NCBI GenBank assembly: GCA_030066885.1
Contig: JASJAT010000052.1
Location: 1 to 60,405 of the forward strand
Direction: 5' to 3'
DNA: 60,405 bases
Origin: Arenicellales bacterium
GTDB taxonomy: Bacteria; Pseudomonadota; Gammaproteobacteria; Arenicellales; JAANXG01
Part shown: piece after piece, positions 26,650 to 35,713 of the stretch
Layout of the letters: each line of letters starts with the position of its first letter
How positions within the stretch are numbered: position 1 is the first letter of the stretch
Notes under the pieces: generated by a model
The model's input: the letters and a program-made list of their open reading frames with translations, nothing else
The model's database searches: none
What the model was told of the DNA's origin: nothing
Translations under genes and position numbers: made by a program

Positions 26650-27228
26650 ATGAAAACGCTTGTTTTTGTCCTGTGCCTCGGCCTATTTCAGGCCACCCAT
26701 GCGGATGCTCTTGATGACGCGAGAGCAGCACTTGAAAAAGGCGACTATGAGGCTGCAATTGAGTTGCTCAAACCAATAGCAGAACAGGGAAACACTGAAG
26801 CGCAACACAACATGGGATTTATGTATGACCAAGGGCTGGGTGTCCAACGCGATTACCATAAAGCAATTGAATGGTATCGCAAAGCTGCTGAGCAAGGGTA
26901 CGCGGAAGCCCAATACAACCTGGGTGGTATGTACTTAAATGGTCTGGGGGTATCGCAGGATTTCAAGGAAGCGGTGAAATGGTTTCGCAAAGTAGCAGAA
27001 CAAGGCTTTCCATATGCGCAAAACAATTTGGGGGTTATGTACGCCAATGGACAGGGGGTCCCAAAAAACTTTGTTCAGGCATATGCTTGGTTTGATCTTG
27101 CGGCGTCGCAGGGTGATGATGGTGGTGCTGAGAATCGTGATATGGTTGCCAAACAAATGACGCCCAACGAAATCGCGGATGCGAAAGAGTTAGCACGCGC
27201 GTATGCTGATAGATATTACCAAGAATAA
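26650..27228 (+). CDS. Exported Sel1-like repeat protein
   Basis: A 192-residue protein with a signal peptide (MKTLVFVLCLGLFQATHADA) followed by three to four Sel1/TPR-like repeats of 36 residues, each with A-E-x-Q-x-N-L/M-G-x-M-Y and a Y/A-W-x-x-K-A-A-E-Q-G hinge. It ends with the NEIADAKELA segment commonly seen at the end of such proteins. Periplasmic Sel1 proteins act as protein-interaction scaffolds, often in envelope or signalling functions. No partner is indicated by the neighbours. Confidence 0.85.
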   Translation: MKTLVFVLCLGLFQATHADALDDARAALEKGDYEAAIELLKPIAEQGNTEAQHNMGFMYDQGLGVQRDYHKAIEWYRKAAEQGYAEAQYNLGGMYLNGLGVSQDFKEAVKWFRKVAEQGFPYAQNNLGVMYANGQGVPKNFVQAYAWFDLAASQGDDGGAENRDMVAKQMTPNEIADAKELARAYADRYYQE

Positions 27229-27391
27229 TAAAGGACGGCTTTTGACTGCGAAGCGGAAGCAGAATCCTTAGTCGTACCGCATCCGGATCCCAGGGATACT
27301 CAGAAGAAAACCCAACTAACGAGCGCCGCCGTTAAGCCTGATATAACCGAACTAGCGGGCCATCTAGGATTGCAGGTTGTTAGTCAAACCA

Positions 27392-28960
27392 CTAGAAGAA
27401 GAATTCTCTAGCGTCTAGCCCATATTGTTCAGGACTCACGACCTGGGTGATCTTCCAAGGGGTGGAATCGTCCCCAATCTGCTGCCTGGCCAGATCGAGG
27501 GATTCGGGTGTCTCCAGCCTATTGCCCTCGCTGTTTACTACGATCATCACCCGCGGTTTGAGTTGCTCGATGCGATTAGGGCTGATGACTACGGCAATGT
27601 CTCCGGTGTTGAGCATAACGAAAGTTCCAACTGGAAATGGACCCACACACTGAATGAGATGTTCTACCATAGCCTGAGGAAACCACTCATCGCCCAACTT
27701 ATACATTTTAGTCAGTGCATCCAACGAGGTCATAGCTGGACGGTAAGGTCGATGACTAGTCAATGCTTGGAACGTATCAGACATGGCTGCGATTGTAGTC
27801 GCTGGAGTGATCAAATCCCCATGAAGGCCTTTTGGGTAGCCGCTGCCGTCGTGCCTCTCATGGTGTGAACGCACAATTTCTATTGTGTCGGAAGAAAATT
27901 CATGTTGGCAGTCAAGCATCTTGATCCCCATCTCCACATGTTTGCGCAAGACCTGGCGTTCGGCTGATGTGAGTTTCTCTTTTTTATCCAATAAGCCTTT
28001 TGGTATATGAATTTTCCCGATGTCTTGGAGTAATGTTCCGATTCCCATGGAATTGAGATCACTTTCCGGGAGCCCGAGATGCCGACCCACAGTTAGGGAC
28101 ATCACACACACCGCCATTGAATGATAGTAGGTGTAATCGTCCTGTTGTTTCAGCTTCATCAGCCAATTCAGTGCATCTGGATTGCGGATGACACTTTGCA
28201 CCAGCTCTTCGACTGTGCTTTTGACTGCTTCGGTGTTAGGTATGCGTCCAGCCTGCACGTCATGTACAAGGTTTTCGCATACTTTCACTGTATCGGTCAC
28301 AATATCGCGTGCGATCACAATTTCGTCTTCAATCGGCCGCTGGATAGGATAGACGGGTGTGTGTGTCTCGCTGGCAACAAATATGAGTTTCGGTTTATCT
28401 GAGGCTTTAGATGTATCGATTCGCTTTTGCTCAACGTCATCCACATACCGTATTCTCTGTCTGCCAGGCTTGTACTCACCTTGGTATTTGCGTCGATGAG
28501 ATCCGGGTCGTTTACTGGAATCCCACCACTTCTCTTGGGTAGAAGTTATTGCACTTTGGGCAGTGTTTTTCTTTGAGGTACGGTAATCCTCTGTCGTTCT
28601 GGAGATTTTTACAGCAGATGTCAAAGCGGGCGCTAGCTTGTTACGTTCTGAGTATTTGTTTAACGAAACATAACGTACATTTCGTAGTGCACCGGGTGCC
28701 TCGATGAATTCAGTGACGACGCGCGGTTTATTGACAGCCAAGTCATCCGTACTAACGGTTTCCTCAGGAATATCAACATAGACATATTGGCAGTACTTTT
28801 TAATCTGGTTGAGATCTGTCTCGGACGAGACAATGAAGCCCTGTATCTCGAAAGGCGGTTCGAAGGGCACCGCACTCCATGGGCGATCGAGCTCGGAAAC
28901 GTACATCCCTAGTTGGACTTTGTCGACGGCGGTTTTTTGTTTCACGTAACGATCAACCAA
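27392..28960 (-). CDS. HD-GYP domain protein with N-terminal DUF3391
   Basis: A 522-residue cytoplasmic protein. Residues about 10-160 form DUF3391 (LGMYVSELDRPW, FIVSSETDLNQI, YVYVDI). After a variable charged linker, an HD-GYP domain spans about 250-470. The GYP motif is intact (HHERHDGSGYPKGL), but the HD pair reads QD in LLQDIGKIHIP, so one metal ligand is substituted. HD-GYP enzymes hydrolyse cyclic di-GMP; the Gln may lower activity or alter the metal site, as in other divergent DUF3391 members. The track start is a TTG without a clear ribosome site, so the start is uncertain. Confidence 0.85.
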   Translation of the reverse strand: MVDRYVKQKTAVDKVQLGMYVSELDRPWSAVPFEPPFEIQGFIVSSETDLNQIKKYCQYVYVDIPEETVSTDDLAVNKPRVVTEFIEAPGALRNVRYVSLNKYSERNKLAPALTSAVKISRTTEDYRTSKKNTAQSAITSTQEKWWDSSKRPGSHRRKYQGEYKPGRQRIRYVDDVEQKRIDTSKASDKPKLIFVASETHTPVYPIQRPIEDEIVIARDIVTDTVKVCENLVHDVQAGRIPNTEAVKSTVEELVQSVIRNPDALNWLMKLKQQDDYTYYHSMAVCVMSLTVGRHLGLPESDLNSMGIGTLLQDIGKIHIPKGLLDKKEKLTSAERQVLRKHVEMGIKMLDCQHEFSSDTIEIVRSHHERHDGSGYPKGLHGDLITPATTIAAMSDTFQALTSHRPYRPAMTSLDALTKMYKLGDEWFPQAMVEHLIQCVGPFPVGTFVMLNTGDIAVVISPNRIEQLKPRVMIVVNSEGNRLETPESLDLARQQIGDDSTPWKITQVVSPEQYGLDAREFFF

Positions 28961-29133
28961 ATAATCACGTCAGGTAGTCTTGTTAGTGTGCAACTTGCCT
29001 GAAAGTTGAATCCGGATTTCCCGAAAGCTTAAAACAAGTTTATCTGTGATTTATTCAGTATAGTTTACGTATCCGGCAAGGTAGTGCTCATAAACTCAAT
29101 GACGCAATGAAGCGACCTTAAAAGTACTAGAAT

Positions 29134-29505
29134 TTACTTGCCCACGCTCCATAGACCTGCTCCCCGTGCCGCGATAAACAAAAAGATGAAACAGTAAAGT
29201 GCTGCAATTTCACCCCCGTTGGCAATAGGGAAAAAGCTCTTAGTGCCATGAGCCATCCAATAAGCCACCGCCATCGTGCCACTACAGATAAAGGCTGCTG
29301 ACCGCGTAAATAGACCAATCATAATGAGCGTACCACCAACCAACTCAATTGCACCCGCAGCGCCCGCTATGGGATTAAGAGAGCCAAACGGGTACTCGAC
29401 TGGGAAATTGAAAAATTTCTGGGTGCCATGCCATATAAACAAAAACCCACTGACTATTCTTAACAATGCATAAGTATGGTCTTTGTAATTGTCTAACCAT
29501 TTCAT
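29134..29505 (-). CDS. DoxX family membrane protein
   Basis: A 123-residue protein with four membrane helices. LLRIVSGFLFIWHGTQKFF, then GAIELVGGTLIMIGLFTR and AYWMAHG mark it as DoxX. A ribosome site (aggagc) lies 9 bp before the ATG. The family is loosely tied to oxidative-stress and thiol/sulfur oxidation membrane complexes; here there are no partner genes, so a specific role cannot be given. Confidence 0.88.
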   Translation of the reverse strand: MKWLDNYKDHTYALLRIVSGFLFIWHGTQKFFNFPVEYPFGSLNPIAGAAGAIELVGGTLIMIGLFTRSAAFICSGTMAVAYWMAHGTKSFFPIANGGEIAALYCFIFLFIAARGAGLWSVGK

Positions 29506-29777
29506 TAGATCTTGCTCCTGTTTTTGAGAAATATGACAAGTTTACACGCCTTGATCGCGGTTTCTTGGCGCGGATTTCCTGTGGGCTCTCGAGTTTATGT
29601 CACTCCAGGACCGAAGTTTTTTACTTCTCTTCTTTAGTCAGAATTAAACTTCGCTCCGACCTCAATGGCTGATGGGTGGAGGTTAATTGTTGCCACCAAG
29701 TGTGGCGAACACCACATATTTATCAGCATCGGTTTGCGAAAATATCAAACATCATGAGAGACAGTTAGGTGACCGCC

Positions 29778-29897
29778 ATGCAAACCGCTCACGATACATA
29801 CGATCTAACAGAACACAGAGCCACTGGTAAAGACGTTAAAAGTGGTTGGATATTAGTTGCCTTAATAAATCTTGGCCTAGTGGTCCTAACGCTTTAA
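29778..29897 (+). CDS. Small membrane protein (39 aa), paralogue of the 33-aa ORF at 46345
   Basis: A 39-codon ORF below the ORF-track cutoff. The N-terminal half is polar (MQTAHDTYDLTEHRATGK), and the C-terminal 21 residues start DVKSGWIL and end LVVLTL directly at the stop, forming one short hydrophobic helix. The same C-terminal block recurs in the small ORF at 46345 with 15 of 21 identities, while the DNA differs at many third positions. That indicates selection on protein sequence. A possible ribosome site (ttaggtga) precedes the ATG. It stands alone between DoxX (divergent) and the VOC gene. No function is known to me. Confidence 0.7.
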   Translation: MQTAHDTYDLTEHRATGKDVKSGWILVALINLGLVVLTL

Positions 29898-30141
29898 GGC
29901 AATACAATTTAGATTCACAAACTGACCCAACCGCAGCGGGTTGGATGAGTGCAACCATCTTCAAAAAGGTCCTCGTCCAGGCTTTCCATCGAATATGTTC
30001 TCCTAGGTTGAATCCCAACGATGGATCGTCGTGGTAAATCTATAAGTTTTTTTCCGGTGAATAGTTGTATATTGTGACGTGCGCCGTTTACTTCATCGAT
30101 TGCAGACCAGAAGGTTGAACTCAGTATGAGAGGATTCACAC

Positions 30142-30528
30142 ATGCATAAAAGTCGGCTTGGCACGCTTATCATAGATTGCCTCACAGACGACCTTCAAAG
30201 AGAGGTGGCATTTTGGAGTGCTGCCTTAGGCTGTACTGAACAACCCTACGACGAGCCGGAAAGTCAGAACTACATAAAGCTTCAAACCGACTCGACTCAG
30301 CCCACGATCGAAGTTCAGAAGGTAGATCATCCAAGCAGGGTTCATCTAGACATCGAGACAGATAACATCCAAGCAGAGGTTGAGCGTCTTGAAAAACTAG
30401 GAGCTAAGAAGGTGGCAAAGGTACGGGATTGGTGGGTAATGGAGGCGCCGAGCGGTCACCGGTTCTGTGTCGTAAGACCTCAGCGTCCCGATTTTGAGGA
30501 AGGGGCAAACGTGTGGGATGACGATTAA
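30142..30528 (+). CDS. VOC family (glyoxalase/bleomycin-resistance fold) protein
   Basis: A 128-residue protein with the paired beta-alpha-beta-beta-beta modules of the vicinal-oxygen-chelate fold: GTLIIDCLTDDLQREVAFWSA, then VHLDIETDNIQAEVERLEKLGA and the end PSGHRFCVVRPQ. A ribosome site (gagg) precedes the ATG. Members of this subgroup are usually annotated as glyoxalase-like or VOC proteins of unknown substrate. It ends 58 bp from the converging FAD enzyme gene. Confidence 0.85.
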   Translation: MHKSRLGTLIIDCLTDDLQREVAFWSAALGCTEQPYDEPESQNYIKLQTDSTQPTIEVQKVDHPSRVHLDIETDNIQAEVERLEKLGAKKVAKVRDWWVMEAPSGHRFCVVRPQRPDFEEGANVWDDD

Positions 30529-30585
30529 TATGTCATCTGCCATAAAAGCATGATCAGGCGTTTTGTTGTGCGCTGAACAACAGGG

Positions 30586-33150
30586 TCAGGTTTTGGGTAA
30601 CTCGTTGGCCGGATCGTACAACCCTTTGCAGCCTACGGCTTCAACCTTCATCGGAAACGATTCCTCGAAATATTCCATCCTCAATTCCCTGCCTTCATTA
30701 GCGTAATCTCGCGGCAGGTACGCCAAGGCGATATTCTTGCCGACAGAGGGACCGTAGGCGATGCTGGTGATATAGGAACGTCTGCCCAACTCATCCACCA
30801 ATACCTCATTGGATTCGGGATCAAGCACCGGCCACTGACCAACCGGGTAACGGGCGATGCCCTTTGCGTCCACGTTATCCGTCATCGTCATCGTGCACAG
30901 GTACGCTGGCTGATGTTCGCGCTCCCGCTGTGCGACATAGGCAGCCTTGCCATGAAAGTCCGCCTGCTTGACCTTGGGCCTCGCAAGACCTGCCTCGTAC
31001 AGGTTGTACTCGGTTAAAAGATCTGCGTTTTGCAGTCGAAGGCTTTTCTCCAGGCGCCGGCTGTTGGCATAGGTCTCCACGCCGACCGGCGTCGGACCCT
31101 GCTCATATACTATGTCCCACAGCGACAGGCCATAGCTGAACGGAACGTGCAGTTCCCAGCCCTGTTCACCCACATAGGATATACGGAATGCCAGCACTGG
31201 AATGCCCCGCAGGGTAATATTCCGAGTGGTGGCAAAGGGAAAATTATCGGCTTCCAGTTGTTCCGGTTTATCGGCCACAGCCTGCAACACCTTACGCGCA
31301 TTGGGTCCCCACACACCCAAGCAAGCAAGATGATCGCTGCGGTCTTCGATGTATACGTTCCATCCACGGTCTTCCGCCATCCGTTTCATCCAGACATAGT
31401 CCCTATTGCCTGCATCGGCGCCGTCGATCACCCGGAACCTGTCCGATGCGAGTCGAATCACCGTGAGATCAGCGCGTATACCTCCCGCGTGATCTAAAAA
31501 GTGAGTGTATATTCCCTTCCCGACCGCGGTATCACCGCCCACCTTGGCAACACAAAGGTACTCCATCAATGTCTCCGCATCGGCGCCGGCAACATCGTAA
31601 ACCGCGAAGTGGGACAGGTTGATCATCCCGACGTTTTCGGACAGGGCAAGATGTTCAGCGTTGGATACCCGCCAGAAGTGGCGGCTGTCCCATTCGTTTT
31701 CGCGCACCGGTACCCGGTCGCCATACTTCTCCAACAGATGTTCGTTGGAAGCGTATCCATGCGCCCGCTCCCAGCCAGCAAGTTCCATGAAATACCCGCC
31801 CAGTTCTTGCTCTCGCGACCAAAACGGGCTGCGGCGAAGATTGCGCCCTTTAGTGTAGGGTTCGCGCGTGTGCACCGCCGGGTTATAGATTTTGAATGCT
31901 GTTTCGTAGCAGCGGTCGTAGATGTAGGAAGGCGTCTTCTGGATTGGGTAATAGCGGGCGACATCGATGCCGTGGACATCCATCTCGGTCACACCGTCGG
32001 TCATCATTTCCGCCAACACTTTTCCGATACCGGGTGCGTCTTTGACCCATACCGACTCGGCGTACCACAGTCCGCGGGTATCGGGTGATTCCCCGATTGA
32101 AGGACCACCATCCGCCGTGACCTGCAACAAACCATTGAAGGAGCGCTTCTCATCCCAGCCCAGTTCACCGAGGATGGGTGTCAACTCCATCGCCCGCTCC
32201 AGGGGCTCCATGATTTGTTCGATTTCGAGGTCGCGCTGAGAGGGCGACAGACGGGCTTCCTCTTTCTCTAGAAGATTCATTGGATGTACCAAGCGCGGAT
32301 CCTTCTCTTCGTAGTAACCCCATTCGATCTGACCGCCTTCTGGTGTGGTGGAGTCACCGGTGTCTCGGAGATATGCCGAGTTACCCTGGTCACGCAGTAG
32401 GGGGTAACCGATATCTTTTCCGGTGCCGTCGAACTCGGTGAAGGGGCCGAAAAAAGACAAAGGATGATCCACCGGCATGATTGGGAGGTCTTCGCCGGCC
32501 ATTTCTGCTATGAGGCGTCCCCATAAACCCGCGCAGACCACCACTGTACTGGTTTCGATGTAACCTCGACTCGTTTGTATACCCTTTATCCTGCCGCTCT
32601 CTATATCGAGACCGGTAGCCGGCGTGTTGGGGAAAGTCTGCAATTTACCGGTTGCCTCGGCCTGCTCAACCAATATACTCACCACAGTCTGGGAACGAGG
32701 TACGACCAGACCGGCGTCTGGATCCCACATTGCACCCTGGATCATGTCTTCTTCCAGTAGCGGGAATTTCTCCTTTGTTTCCTTCGCGCTGATCATCCGA
32801 ACATTGGTGCCGAACGCTTTTCCCGAGCCAACTTTACGCTTGAGTTCTTCCATGCGTTCATCATCGTCGCGACGCGCTACTTCAAGACCGCCGATCCGAC
32901 TGTAATGCCCCAACTTGTCGTAAAACTCCACACTGTATTTGGTGGTGTAACAAGTCATGTTGTCATGGGCCGTTAGATAGCAGAAATCAGACGCGTGGGA
33001 AGTGGAACCGATGTCGGTAGGAATCGAGGACTTGTCGATGCCGACAATATCCTGCCAACCTTTTTCAATCAGGTGATGCACGACCGAGGCACCGACAATT
33101 CCACCTTGGCCGATGATGACAACATTTGCACGAGTAGGAAAGCTCGCCAT
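30586..33150 (-). CDS. FAD-dependent oxidoreductase fused to a GcvT-like domain (dimethylglycine dehydrogenase family)
   Basis: An 854-residue enzyme. Residues 1-400 form a DAO-type FAD domain with a GxGxxG-like motif (IIGQGGIVGAS) and GSTSHAS, in which the His sits where DMGDH/sarcosine dehydrogenases attach FAD covalently. Residues about 430-840 form an aminomethyltransferase (GcvT/GCV_T_C) domain (YVGEQGWELHVP, VGVETYANSRRLEKSLRL) that binds tetrahydrofolate and captures the one-carbon unit. It likely demethylates a methylated amine such as dimethylglycine or sarcosine, or a related compound, feeding one-carbon metabolism. A run after the His (SDFCYL) differs from the usual AAG, so substrate preference may be shifted. 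It is monocistronic. Confidence 0.88.
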   Translation of the reverse strand: MASFPTRANVVIIGQGGIVGASVVHHLIEKGWQDIVGIDKSSIPTDIGSTSHASDFCYLTAHDNMTCYTTKYSVEFYDKLGHYSRIGGLEVARRDDDERMEELKRKVGSGKAFGTNVRMISAKETKEKFPLLEEDMIQGAMWDPDAGLVVPRSQTVVSILVEQAEATGKLQTFPNTPATGLDIESGRIKGIQTSRGYIETSTVVVCAGLWGRLIAEMAGEDLPIMPVDHPLSFFGPFTEFDGTGKDIGYPLLRDQGNSAYLRDTGDSTTPEGGQIEWGYYEEKDPRLVHPMNLLEKEEARLSPSQRDLEIEQIMEPLERAMELTPILGELGWDEKRSFNGLLQVTADGGPSIGESPDTRGLWYAESVWVKDAPGIGKVLAEMMTDGVTEMDVHGIDVARYYPIQKTPSYIYDRCYETAFKIYNPAVHTREPYTKGRNLRRSPFWSREQELGGYFMELAGWERAHGYASNEHLLEKYGDRVPVRENEWDSRHFWRVSNAEHLALSENVGMINLSHFAVYDVAGADAETLMEYLCVAKVGGDTAVGKGIYTHFLDHAGGIRADLTVIRLASDRFRVIDGADAGNRDYVWMKRMAEDRGWNVYIEDRSDHLACLGVWGPNARKVLQAVADKPEQLEADNFPFATTRNITLRGIPVLAFRISYVGEQGWELHVPFSYGLSLWDIVYEQGPTPVGVETYANSRRLEKSLRLQNADLLTEYNLYEAGLARPKVKQADFHGKAAYVAQREREHQPAYLCTMTMTDNVDAKGIARYPVGQWPVLDPESNEVLVDELGRRSYITSIAYGPSVGKNIALAYLPRDYANEGRELRMEYFEESFPMKVEAVGCKGLYDPANELPKT

Positions 33151-33588
33151 GGACTACGTCTCCGTGTGTATTTTTTTCGACTGGTTTGAGATATGCATAA
33201 CGGCTGGATCAAGTAGACAAATCGAGTCAGACATTGTGACCTACACGCTGCATCTCAAAGTTGTGAGTGGTTAGATTATAAGCAGGTTTATTCTGACAGA
33301 TAAGCGCGTAGCCGACTTCTAGTTTCCACACAGCGGATGGATGGGAGTGGCAATGGAACCAGTTTACGGTCTAAGGCGCATTGTCTGCTGCGACCTCAAT
33401 CAAATATCACTTCGAATAATTCTTACTTTTTATTCCTATAAATCGACTTATCGGAATAGTTGTCTGCGCCTAATATAGCAACCAGATCCAGTTACAAGTC
33501 ACAGCAGGGATCCACCCGGCAAACTGGCACAAACGATAACTGGTTGATTTCAACCCGACTTACCAAAGTCAACTAAGGAGAATAGCTA
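33151..33588. other. Intergenic region before the small-ORF/DUF533 cluster
   Basis: About 440 bp. It holds the palindrome at 33432-33457 and the promoter-like sequence after it (GCCTAATATAG); the remainder shows no ORF or repeat I can support. Confidence 0.4.
33432..33457. promoter_or_regulatory. Palindromic element shared with 46274-46293
   Basis: ATTCCTATAA-ATCGAC-TTATCGGAAT is an inverted repeat (9 of 10 pairs). Its last 20 bases are identical to a stretch upstream of the 33-aa ORF at 46345. In both places similarity continues downstream to a CCTA..AT block about 35 bp on, which could be a -10 region. The palindrome fits a regulator operator; the GGAAT part also resembles an ECF-type -35. 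It lies about 130 bp before the small ORF at 33589. Confidence 0.55.
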
Positions 33589-33672
33589 ATGTACCTGATA
33601 GCGAAGATTTGCAAGACCAAACCGGTAGTACGAAAACGGCCTACAAGGGCTGGAGGTGCGGACAATGAATAG
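33589..33672 (+). CDS. Predicted 27-aa basic small protein or leader peptide
   Basis: A short ORF with a strong ribosome site (AAGGAG, 8 bp before ATG). The product is basic (MYLIAKICKTKPVVRKRP...). Its end overlaps the next ORF start by 8 bp, and the next gene's ribosome site lies inside it, so translation may be coupled. It could be a leader peptide controlling the downstream genes. No homologue is recognised. Confidence 0.45.
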   Translation: MYLIAKICKTKPVVRKRPTRAGGADNE

Positions 33673-33868
33673 CTTCGTGGACCTTTGGCCGACAACCGAG
33701 TCGTTTCACATGCCCTGCGTACCACTCACCGATGCGCAGACTAAAGACTACCGGGACTTGATGACCAGAGCTGAGGCACTTCAAGCGTTGGGCCGATACC
33801 AAGAGTCCAGGCGCATAAAACAGGTCGCTTCAGACATTCTTCGGACCGGTGCACCGAATTTGGATTGA
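33665..33868 (+). CDS. Small protein of unknown function (67 aa)
   Basis: A 67-residue ORF with a GGAGGT ribosome site 7 bp before the ATG; the track start three codons earlier is a GTG inside the leader ORF. The sequence is a helical segment (QTKDYRDLMTRAEALQALG, ESRRIKQVASDIL) after an aromatic N-terminus. There is no signal peptide or membrane helix. It lies between the 27-aa ORF and the DUF533 gene, with 82 bp to the latter, so the three may form one transcript. Confidence 0.55.
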   Translation: MNSFVDLWPTTESFHMPCVPLTDAQTKDYRDLMTRAEALQALGRYQESRRIKQVASDILRTGAPNLD

Positions 33869-33950
33869 CACCGATGATCGATACCGGGAGTCCGGAACCC
33901 TAATCAACGTGAGCCCAGTTTCACTTGAGCTAACTACAGGAGAACACAAT

Positions 33951-34604
33951 ATGTTTGATGCAAAACGATTACTCGATCAACTCGTCGGTAGCGGTGTAGC
34001 CGGCGGTTTCGCAGGAGGACTAGCCGGTGGGGCGCTGGCCAAAACCCTGACGGGGAAGAAGGCCAGAAAATTCGCCGGTTCAGCATTACAGCTGGGTGGC
34101 CTAGCCCTGGTTGGCGGGCTCGCTTATAAAGCATGGCAGAACTACCAGCGCGGTTCAGCCCCTGCATCGCCGAGCGGTGGCGGGGTTGCCACTCTACCCT
34201 CCCGCAGTGCTTTTCTTCCCGACAGCAGTGACCGCGCCGGCACCAATGCCCTCAGCCTGCTGCTTGCACGTGCGATCATTTCGGCTGCCAAAGCGGACGG
34301 AAAGATCGATGCAGAAGAGAGCCAAGCGATTTTGCATCAGATCAACGGACTCGACCTGCCAGCGGAAGACAAGGGGTTTCTGTTTGAGGAGTACGGTCGG
34401 CCACTGGACTTACAAGGCCTGGTGTCGGCTGTTGATTCCCCGGAACATGCCGCCGAGGTATACGCGGCATCTGTGTTGACAGTCGCTCCGCCGTCTCCGC
34501 CGGAGAAAATCTATCTTGATTCCCTTGCTAAAACGCTAGGTCTGGAATCGGGCCTGGTAAATGAGATCCACAACACAGTGCAGGCCAATCGAGCGGCGGC
34601 CTAA
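33951..34604 (+). CDS. DUF533 / TerB-like protein
   Basis: A 217-residue protein starting MFDAKRLLDQLVGSG after an excellent aggaga site; the track ORF extends upstream without support. A Gly/Ala-rich segment (GVAGGFAGGLAGGAL) and a membrane-prone helix (LGGLALVGGLAYKAW) are followed by a TerB-like all-helical domain (about 100-217) with ARAIISAAKADGKIDAEE, the usual acidic metal-binding motif. This is the DUF533 (YebE-type) layout of an inner-membrane-associated, stress-linked protein. In several bacteria such genes are under envelope-stress sigma factors, which would fit the element upstream of this cluster. Confidence 0.85.
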   Translation: MFDAKRLLDQLVGSGVAGGFAGGLAGGALAKTLTGKKARKFAGSALQLGGLALVGGLAYKAWQNYQRGSAPASPSGGGVATLPSRSAFLPDSSDRAGTNALSLLLARAIISAAKADGKIDAEESQAILHQINGLDLPAEDKGFLFEEYGRPLDLQGLVSAVDSPEHAAEVYAASVLTVAPPSPPEKIYLDSLAKTLGLESGLVNEIHNTVQANRAAA

Positions 34605-34617
34605 CAACCATAGAAGC

Positions 34618-34671
34618 CTGGCGGTATAGATTTAAGGGGCGAAAATGTTGGCATCGTCATACTACCGCCAG
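34618..34671. repeat. Inverted repeat after the DUF533 gene
   Basis: CTGGCGGTA (34618-34626) and TACCGCCAG (34663-34671) are exact inverted copies separated by 36 bp. It follows the DUF533 stop by 13 bp and is followed by catttctt, so it might act as a long-loop terminator. Confidence 0.35.
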
Positions 34672-34744
34672 CATTTCTTCCCAAGGTGGCACTTCCTCAA
34701 CTGCCTTTTCTTGGTTTAAGCGGCATAGAAAATAACCTCCTTCC

Positions 34745-35713
34745 ATGATTCTGCCGCTCCTCTCTTTCCTCTTTGGAATCATCGTCCTTGTCTGGAGCGC
34801 AGATCGCTTCGTGGCGGGATCCGCCTCTACGGCAAGCCACTTCGGTATGCCGCGGCTGTTGGTCGGCATGTTGGTGATCGGTTTCGGGACGTCGGCACCG
34901 GAGATGGTCGTATCCGCCCTCGCCGCGTCCTCGGGCAATACCGAGATCGGTTTGGGCAATGCTTATGGATCCAACATTGCCAATATCGCGCTCATTCTCG
35001 GTTTGACTGCCCTGATTCATCCGATCGCCGTGCACTCCGGAGTGCTGCGCAAGGAGCTGCCCATTTTAGCTGTTGTGACGGCGCTCGCTGCATACCAGGT
35101 GTGGGACGGCCGACTTACCCGTCTCGAGGCGATCTTACTACTCGTGGCATTTGCGGGCCTTCTGGCGTGGTCCATACACAAGGGCCTGCGGCATCGCGCC
35201 GATGCCCCACCAGGCCACACGGAACGGGAGCTTGGCGCGGGGGGAATGCCCATCGCGCGTGCGTTGTTCTGGCTTGCCTTAGGTCTGATACTGCTCGTTG
35301 CCAGTTCTCGCGTACTGGTTTGGAGCGCTGTGGAGATTGCAAAGTTACTCGAGGTAAGCGACCTGGTCATCGGTTTGACGATCGTGGCCCTCGGGACATC
35401 GCTGCCGGAGCTGGCGTCTACAGTTGTCGCGGTTCGCAGAGGCGAGCATGATATTGCCGTAGGTAATGTCCTCGGCTCAAACCTGTTCAACACATTGCTC
35501 GTCGTTGGAATCGCAGTGGCAATTGAGCCGACCGTAGTCCCACCGGAGATCTTCTCCCGCGATATGGTTGTGATGGGTGCTCTTACCCTGGCGCTGTTTG
35601 TCGTGTGTTTCGGATTTCAAGGTCCGGGCCGGGTGCAGCGGTTCGAGGGTGCGGCTCTGCTGTCGGTTTTCTTAGTTTATAACACCTACTTGGTGAGTGG
35701 CGCTGTCAGTTGA
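34745..35713 (+). CDS. Calcium/sodium exchanger of the CaCA family (YrbG type)
   Basis: A 322-residue inner-membrane antiporter with about ten helices in two inverted halves. The alpha repeats are GFGTSAPEMVVSA...GNAYGSNIAN and ALGTSLPELASTVVA...GNVLGSNLFN, each with the ion-binding Glu and Asn/Ser residues. Its 3' end overlaps the converging Mrp operon by 28 bp, so the two genes may interfere or share a terminator region. The ribosome site before the ATG is poor. Confidence 0.92.
   Translation: MILPLLSFLFGIIVLVWSADRFVAGSASTASHFGMPRLLVGMLVIGFGTSAPEMVVSALAASSGNTEIGLGNAYGSNIANIALILGLTALIHPIAVHSGVLRKELPILAVVTALAAYQVWDGRLTRLEAILLLVAFAGLLAWSIHKGLRHRADAPPGHTERELGAGGMPIARALFWLALGLILLVASSRVLVWSAVEIAKLLEVSDLVIGLTIVALGTSLPELASTVVAVRRGEHDIAVGNVLGSNLFNTLLVVGIAVAIEPTVVPPEIFSRDMVVMGALTLALFVVCFGFQGPGRVQRFEGAALLSVFLVYNTYLVSGAVS

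Noticed and set aside
34657-34959. 100-aa minus-strand ORF antisense to the CaCA gene; a GGAGG and ATG occur on the minus strand near 34730
   Set aside because: The ATG after GGAGG opens only an 8-codon frame, and the longer ORF is a shadow of the exchanger.
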